From an uncultured Opitutaceae bacterium (lineage in GTDB: Bacteria > Verrucomicrobiota > Verrucomicrobiae > Opitutales > Opitutaceae), in NCBI GenBank assembly GCA_946482625.1, contig CAMLSH010000138.1, positions 1 to 8,840 of the forward strand: 8,840 nucleotides of DNA, given 5' to 3'. This document shows, one piece after another, positions 6,143-8,840 of the stretch. The position numbers were made by a program, and so were the translations under genes. How positions within the stretch are numbered: position 1 is the first letter of the stretch; every line of letters begins with the position of its first letter. The notes below the pieces were generated by a model, which was not told the DNA's origin, did no database searches, and saw only the letters and a list, made by a program, of their open reading frames with translations.

Positions 6143-7084
6143 ATGACTTTCTCCGTCCGCCGCTCGCCCGTCTTCGACATCACCCTGCGCGTCGGTTGCC
6201 ATCTCGTCTACGAGGTCACCGGAAGCGCCACGCTGCTCCTCAACGTTCAGCCCCTCCGCGACCGCCAGCATCTCGTCCTCTCCGAAAACCTCAGCCTCGG
6301 CCCCAATCTCCCCGCGGAGGAATTCGTCGATAGCCACGGCAACCACGTCTACCGCCTCGACCTGCGCGCAGGCACCAACGTCATCAAACACGACGCCATC
6401 GTCGCCGTCTCCTCGAAACCCGACAACCACGATCTCACCGACAAGCGCCCCGTGCCCGTCGATGAACTCCCGCCCGAGTACCTCCGCTACACGCTCCCCA
6501 GCCGCTACTGCGACTCCGACAAACTCACCAACTTCGCCTGGGAAAAATTCGGCCACGTCGAGCACGGCTGGCCGCGCGTCCAGGCCATCAGCCTCTGGCT
6601 GAATCAAAACATCAAATACACCTACATGTCCGGCCGGCCCGATCTCTCCGCTTGGGACATCCTCCAGCGCGGCTACGGCGTCTGCCGCGACTTCGCCCAT
6701 CTCGCCGTCGCGCTCAACCGCACCTTCAACCTCCCCACGCGCTACGTCACCGGCCACCTCCCCGACATCGGTTTTCCCGACCCGGAAAACCACATGGATT
6801 TCCACGCCTACGCCGAAGTCTACCTCGGCGGTCAGTGGCACACGAGCGACGCCCGTTTCCACGTCCCTCGCATCGGCCGCGTGAAAGTTTCCTGCGGCCT
6901 CGACGCCGTCGACGGCGCATTTTCCACCATCTACGGAGGCGCCACGCTCAGCTTCTTCCAAGTCTGGGCCTACCAGATCGCCCCGGGCAGCGTCGCCGTC
7001 GGCGACCCGCTCGATTTCACCAAGCGTCTCGACAATCAGGTCAACATCCAGACCACGCCCTATCCCGCTCACCAAGGCGGTTGA
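6143..7084 (+). CDS. Transglutaminase-like (papain-fold) family protein
   Basis: The 313-residue product has the transglutaminase-core domain at about 145-240. The catalytic triad is visible in order: Cys181 in GYGVCRDFAHLAVAL, His221 in MDFHAYAEVYL and Asp236 in HTSDARF. The WDIL preceding the Cys loop is also typical. The N-terminal part (about 8-110) is a beta-rich region like the one that precedes the core in bacterial members. Bacterial relatives are mostly thought to be cysteine proteases or amidases rather than true transglutaminases; the substrate here is unknown. There is no signal peptide, so it is likely cytoplasmic. GAGG lies only 2 bases before the ATG at 6143, too close for an ideal ribosome site, but the start gives a normal N-terminus. 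It is transcribed away from the exported TPR protein. The family is sure, the reaction is not. Confidence 0.9.
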   Translation: MTFSVRRSPVFDITLRVGCHLVYEVTGSATLLLNVQPLRDRQHLVLSENLSLGPNLPAEEFVDSHGNHVYRLDLRAGTNVIKHDAIVAVSSKPDNHDLTDKRPVPVDELPPEYLRYTLPSRYCDSDKLTNFAWEKFGHVEHGWPRVQAISLWLNQNIKYTYMSGRPDLSAWDILQRGYGVCRDFAHLAVALNRTFNLPTRYVTGHLPDIGFPDPENHMDFHAYAEVYLGGQWHTSDARFHVPRIGRVKVSCGLDAVDGAFSTIYGGATLSFFQVWAYQIAPGSVAVGDPLDFTKRLDNQVNIQTTPYPAHQGG

Positions 7085-7219
7085 TTCTGCGCCTCCCTCC
7101 GTCTTCAAAGGCCTGCACGGAAACGCGCAGGGGCTCCCCCTCCCCGCCCGGCCGCACCCGGCGCCCAGCCATCCACCGGCTGAGCGTCACCGCCATCCCG
7201 ATACCAACGCCGCCCGCCC

Positions 7220-7696
7220 ATGCCCGTCGTCCATCTCATCCACGGTTTTCTCGGCGTCGGTAAGACCACCTTCGCGAAACGTCTGGAAAAAGAAACCGGC
7301 GCGGTCCGCTTCTCTCCAGACGAACGCATGACGCAGCTCCACGGCGACGATCCACCTGCGGAACACTTCGCCCGCTTTCACGCCGCCATCCTGACTCAGC
7401 TGAATGACGAATGGCCGCGCGCCGTCCAAAGCGGGCGCAACGTCATCCTCGACTACGGTTTCTGGACCCGCGCCGAACGCGACGCCGCCCGCAGCATCGC
7501 CCAATCCCTCGGCGCCGTCATCCAACTCTACGCGATCGACTGCCCGGAGACCACCGCCCGCCAGCGCATCCGACTTCGCAATACCGACCTGCGCGGCAGC
7601 CTCTTCATTGCCGACGCCACTTACGATCTCCTCCGCGTTCGCTTCGAACCGCTCCAGGACGACGAACCGCACCTGCGCATCGACTCGGCCGGATAA
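7220..7696 (+). CDS. P-loop kinase-like ATPase (AAA_33 / polynucleotide-kinase-like fold)
   Basis: The protein has 158 residues. It opens with a beta strand and the Walker A loop GFLGVGKTT (residues 9-17; Lys15, Thr16). FSPDERM follows (Asp34, Arg36), occupying the place of the catalytic Asp in small-molecule and polynucleotide kinases of this fold. VILDYGFWTRAERDAAR (about 75-91) is the Walker-B-like strand and following helix. Arg-rich TTARQRIRLRN (about 111-121) would be the lid. The fold therefore suggests phosphoryl transfer from ATP to a small molecule or nucleic-acid end, but the substrate cannot be read from sequence. No antitoxin-like partner gene is adjacent, which argues against a zeta-toxin system. 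The gene lies 135 bases after the transglutaminase gene; the gap holds nothing I can identify. No Shine-Dalgarno sequence is seen before ATG 7220. Confidence 0.85.
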   Translation: MPVVHLIHGFLGVGKTTFAKRLEKETGAVRFSPDERMTQLHGDDPPAEHFARFHAAILTQLNDEWPRAVQSGRNVILDYGFWTRAERDAARSIAQSLGAVIQLYAIDCPETTARQRIRLRNTDLRGSLFIADATYDLLRVRFEPLQDDEPHLRIDSAG

Positions 7697-7821
7697 CCAC
7701 AGCCAGCTGCTCCGCTCAAAAATCCCACCCACTGCGAGTCTTTCGTCACCCGGTCGGTTGCGCGTGCCACGCTTCCTCCTAACCTCGGGGTCGTTCATCC
7801 CTCCAACCCATGTTTCCTTCC

Positions 7822-8840
7822 ATGTCGTCTGCCTCAGACACTTCTCCCGTAGTTTCGCGCCGCGATGCGCTCCGCCTCTTCGGCCTCACCGCCGCCACCG
7901 CGCTGTTCGCGCCCGGCTTTGTCCGCGGAGCCGCCACCGACGCGCCCGGCAACGGCGTTTCGCTCAGCGGCCAGCAGCCCGGATTCTATCGCTTCAACAT
8001 CGGCGCGTTCGAAGCCATCGCCTTTTTCGACGGAGGCATGGCCGGTCCTACCGCGCAACTTCAGTTCTGGAAAGACCACGGCCCCGAGGAGCTCGGCTCC
8101 ACACTTAAAAACGCGTTTCTCCCGCCCGACCAGATCCGCATCCCCTTTTGCGTCCTCCTCGTGCGCATGGGCTCCGAACTCGTGCTCGTGGACTCCGGCG
8201 CAGGTGCCCTCTTCGGCCCCATCGGCGGCAAACTAGCCGCCCAGCTCGCCGCTGCCGGCGTGAAATCCGAACAGATCACCGCCGTCATCCTCACCCACGC
8301 CCACGGCGATCACATGGGCGGCCTGCTAGATCCGGTGACCAAAGCGCCCGTATTCAAAAACGCCCGTCACTTCATCCATCGCCGCGAACACGACTTCTGG
8401 ACCGGCTCCTCGCCCGACCTCTCCGGCCTCGGCCTGCCGGACGCCGACAAACAGGGCTTCATCGCCAGCGCCAAAGCCCATCTCGCCGCCATCAAGTTCG
8501 ATCAGATCAAAGGCGGTGAAAAACTCCTCGACGGCCTCGAAATCATCGAAACCCCGGGACACACCCCCGGCCACATCTCCGTCCTCTTCTCATCGGGCAA
8601 CGACCAGCTCCTGCACCTCGTCGATACCGTCCATCATCACATATTCTCCTTTGAACATCCGGACTGGAGCATCGCCTTCGACTCCGATCCCGCGACCGCG
8701 ATCGAGACCCGCAAGCGCATCCTCGACCGCGCCTCGGCCGACCGTCTCCGCGTCTTCGGCGCCCACCTACCCTTCCCTGGACTCGGCCACGTCCGCATCC
8801 TCGCGAAAGATCGCTACGAATACGTCATCGAGCCCAACAT
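7822..8840 (+). CDS. Tat-exported metallo-beta-lactamase-fold hydrolase, methyl-parathion-hydrolase-like (3' end cut)
   Basis: The frame is open to the window edge, giving 339 residues so far. A twin-arginine signal, VSRRDALRLFGLTAATALFAP (residues 11-31, less one at each end in the core), points to export in folded form by Tat. The metal site of the metallo-beta-lactamase fold is complete: His159, His161, Asp163, His164 (THAHGDHMGG), His251 (TPGHTPGHIS), Asp268 (HLVDT) and His315 (GAHLPFPG). These correspond to the dinuclear site of methyl parathion hydrolase (His147, His149, Asp151, His152, His234, Asp255, His302); the Asp-to-last-His spacing of 47 is identical. DSGAGALFGPIGGKLAAQL and LPFPGLGHVR also match that subgroup. 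Members hydrolyse organophosphates, lactones or esters; the native substrate here is unknown. ATG 7810 is an alternative start. Judging by relatives only a few C-terminal residues are missing. Confidence 0.92.
   Translation, partial: MSSASDTSPVVSRRDALRLFGLTAATALFAPGFVRGAATDAPGNGVSLSGQQPGFYRFNIGAFEAIAFFDGGMAGPTAQLQFWKDHGPEELGSTLKNAFLPPDQIRIPFCVLLVRMGSELVLVDSGAGALFGPIGGKLAAQLAAAGVKSEQITAVILTHAHGDHMGGLLDPVTKAPVFKNARHFIHRREHDFWTGSSPDLSGLGLPDADKQGFIASAKAHLAAIKFDQIKGGEKLLDGLEIIETPGHTPGHISVLFSSGNDQLLHLVDTVHHHIFSFEHPDWSIAFDSDPATAIETRKRILDRASADRLRVFGAHLPFPGLGHVRILAKDRYEYVIEPN

Noticed and set aside
5909..7108. 399-codon open frame on the minus strand opposite the transglutaminase gene
   Set aside because: It mirrors the real gene, is full of Val/Glu/Asp/Gly low-complexity stretches as antisense frames of C-ending codons are, shows no domain, and overlaps the divergent promoter and the start of the exported-protein gene.
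7220..7696. Zeta-toxin / toxin-antitoxin system
   Set aside because: The P-loop protein has only the general kinase fold, and no small antitoxin-like gene precedes or follows it.
1..8840. CRISPR array, insertion sequence, phage module, tRNA or rRNA gene
   Set aside because: No regularly spaced repeats, transposase or integrase motifs, terminal inverted repeats around a gene, or tRNA cloverleaf signatures were seen on either strand.

Overview
The window looks like a stretch of GC-rich bacterial chromosome. Codons end overwhelmingly in C, most starts lack a clear Shine-Dalgarno sequence, and short REP-like hairpin repeats fill the gaps between genes. Together with the kinds of proteins encoded, this suggests a verrucomicrobial genome, probably an Opitutaceae relative. 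That placement is inference from style and recall; no marker gene proves it.

Layout, left to right: (1) the tail of a small S4-type RNA-binding protein; (2) a 291-base gap with three kinds of short repeat; (3) an FKBP-type prolyl isomerase; (4) a short BLUF blue-light receptor whose frame is broken by one missing base; (5) on the minus strand, a five-helix-type membrane protein of unknown function followed by its own intrinsic terminator; (6) trhO, a rhodanese-type tRNA U34 hydroxylase; (7) a cluster of three REP-like hairpins; (8) on the minus strand, a large exported protein of unknown function with an N-terminal Cys/His motif domain and C-terminal TPR-like repeats; (9) a divergent promoter region holding an 11-base direct repeat spaced 42 bases apart; (10) a transglutaminase-like cysteine protease-fold protein; (11) a small P-loop kinase-like ATPase; (12) a Tat-exported metallo-beta-lactamase-fold hydrolase resembling methyl parathion hydrolase, cut by the window end just before its expected C-terminus.

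The genes do not form an obvious pathway or operon. Spacing is 70 to 290 bases, orientation changes four times, and the products belong to unrelated processes (RNA binding, protein folding, light sensing, tRNA modification, proteolysis-fold, hydrolysis). I find no mobile element, CRISPR array, tRNA, rRNA or defence system. The items most worth following up are the frame-broken but otherwise perfectly conserved BLUF domain, the unknown exported TPR protein with its divergent repeat-bearing promoter, and the tandem hairpins behind the membrane-protein gene.
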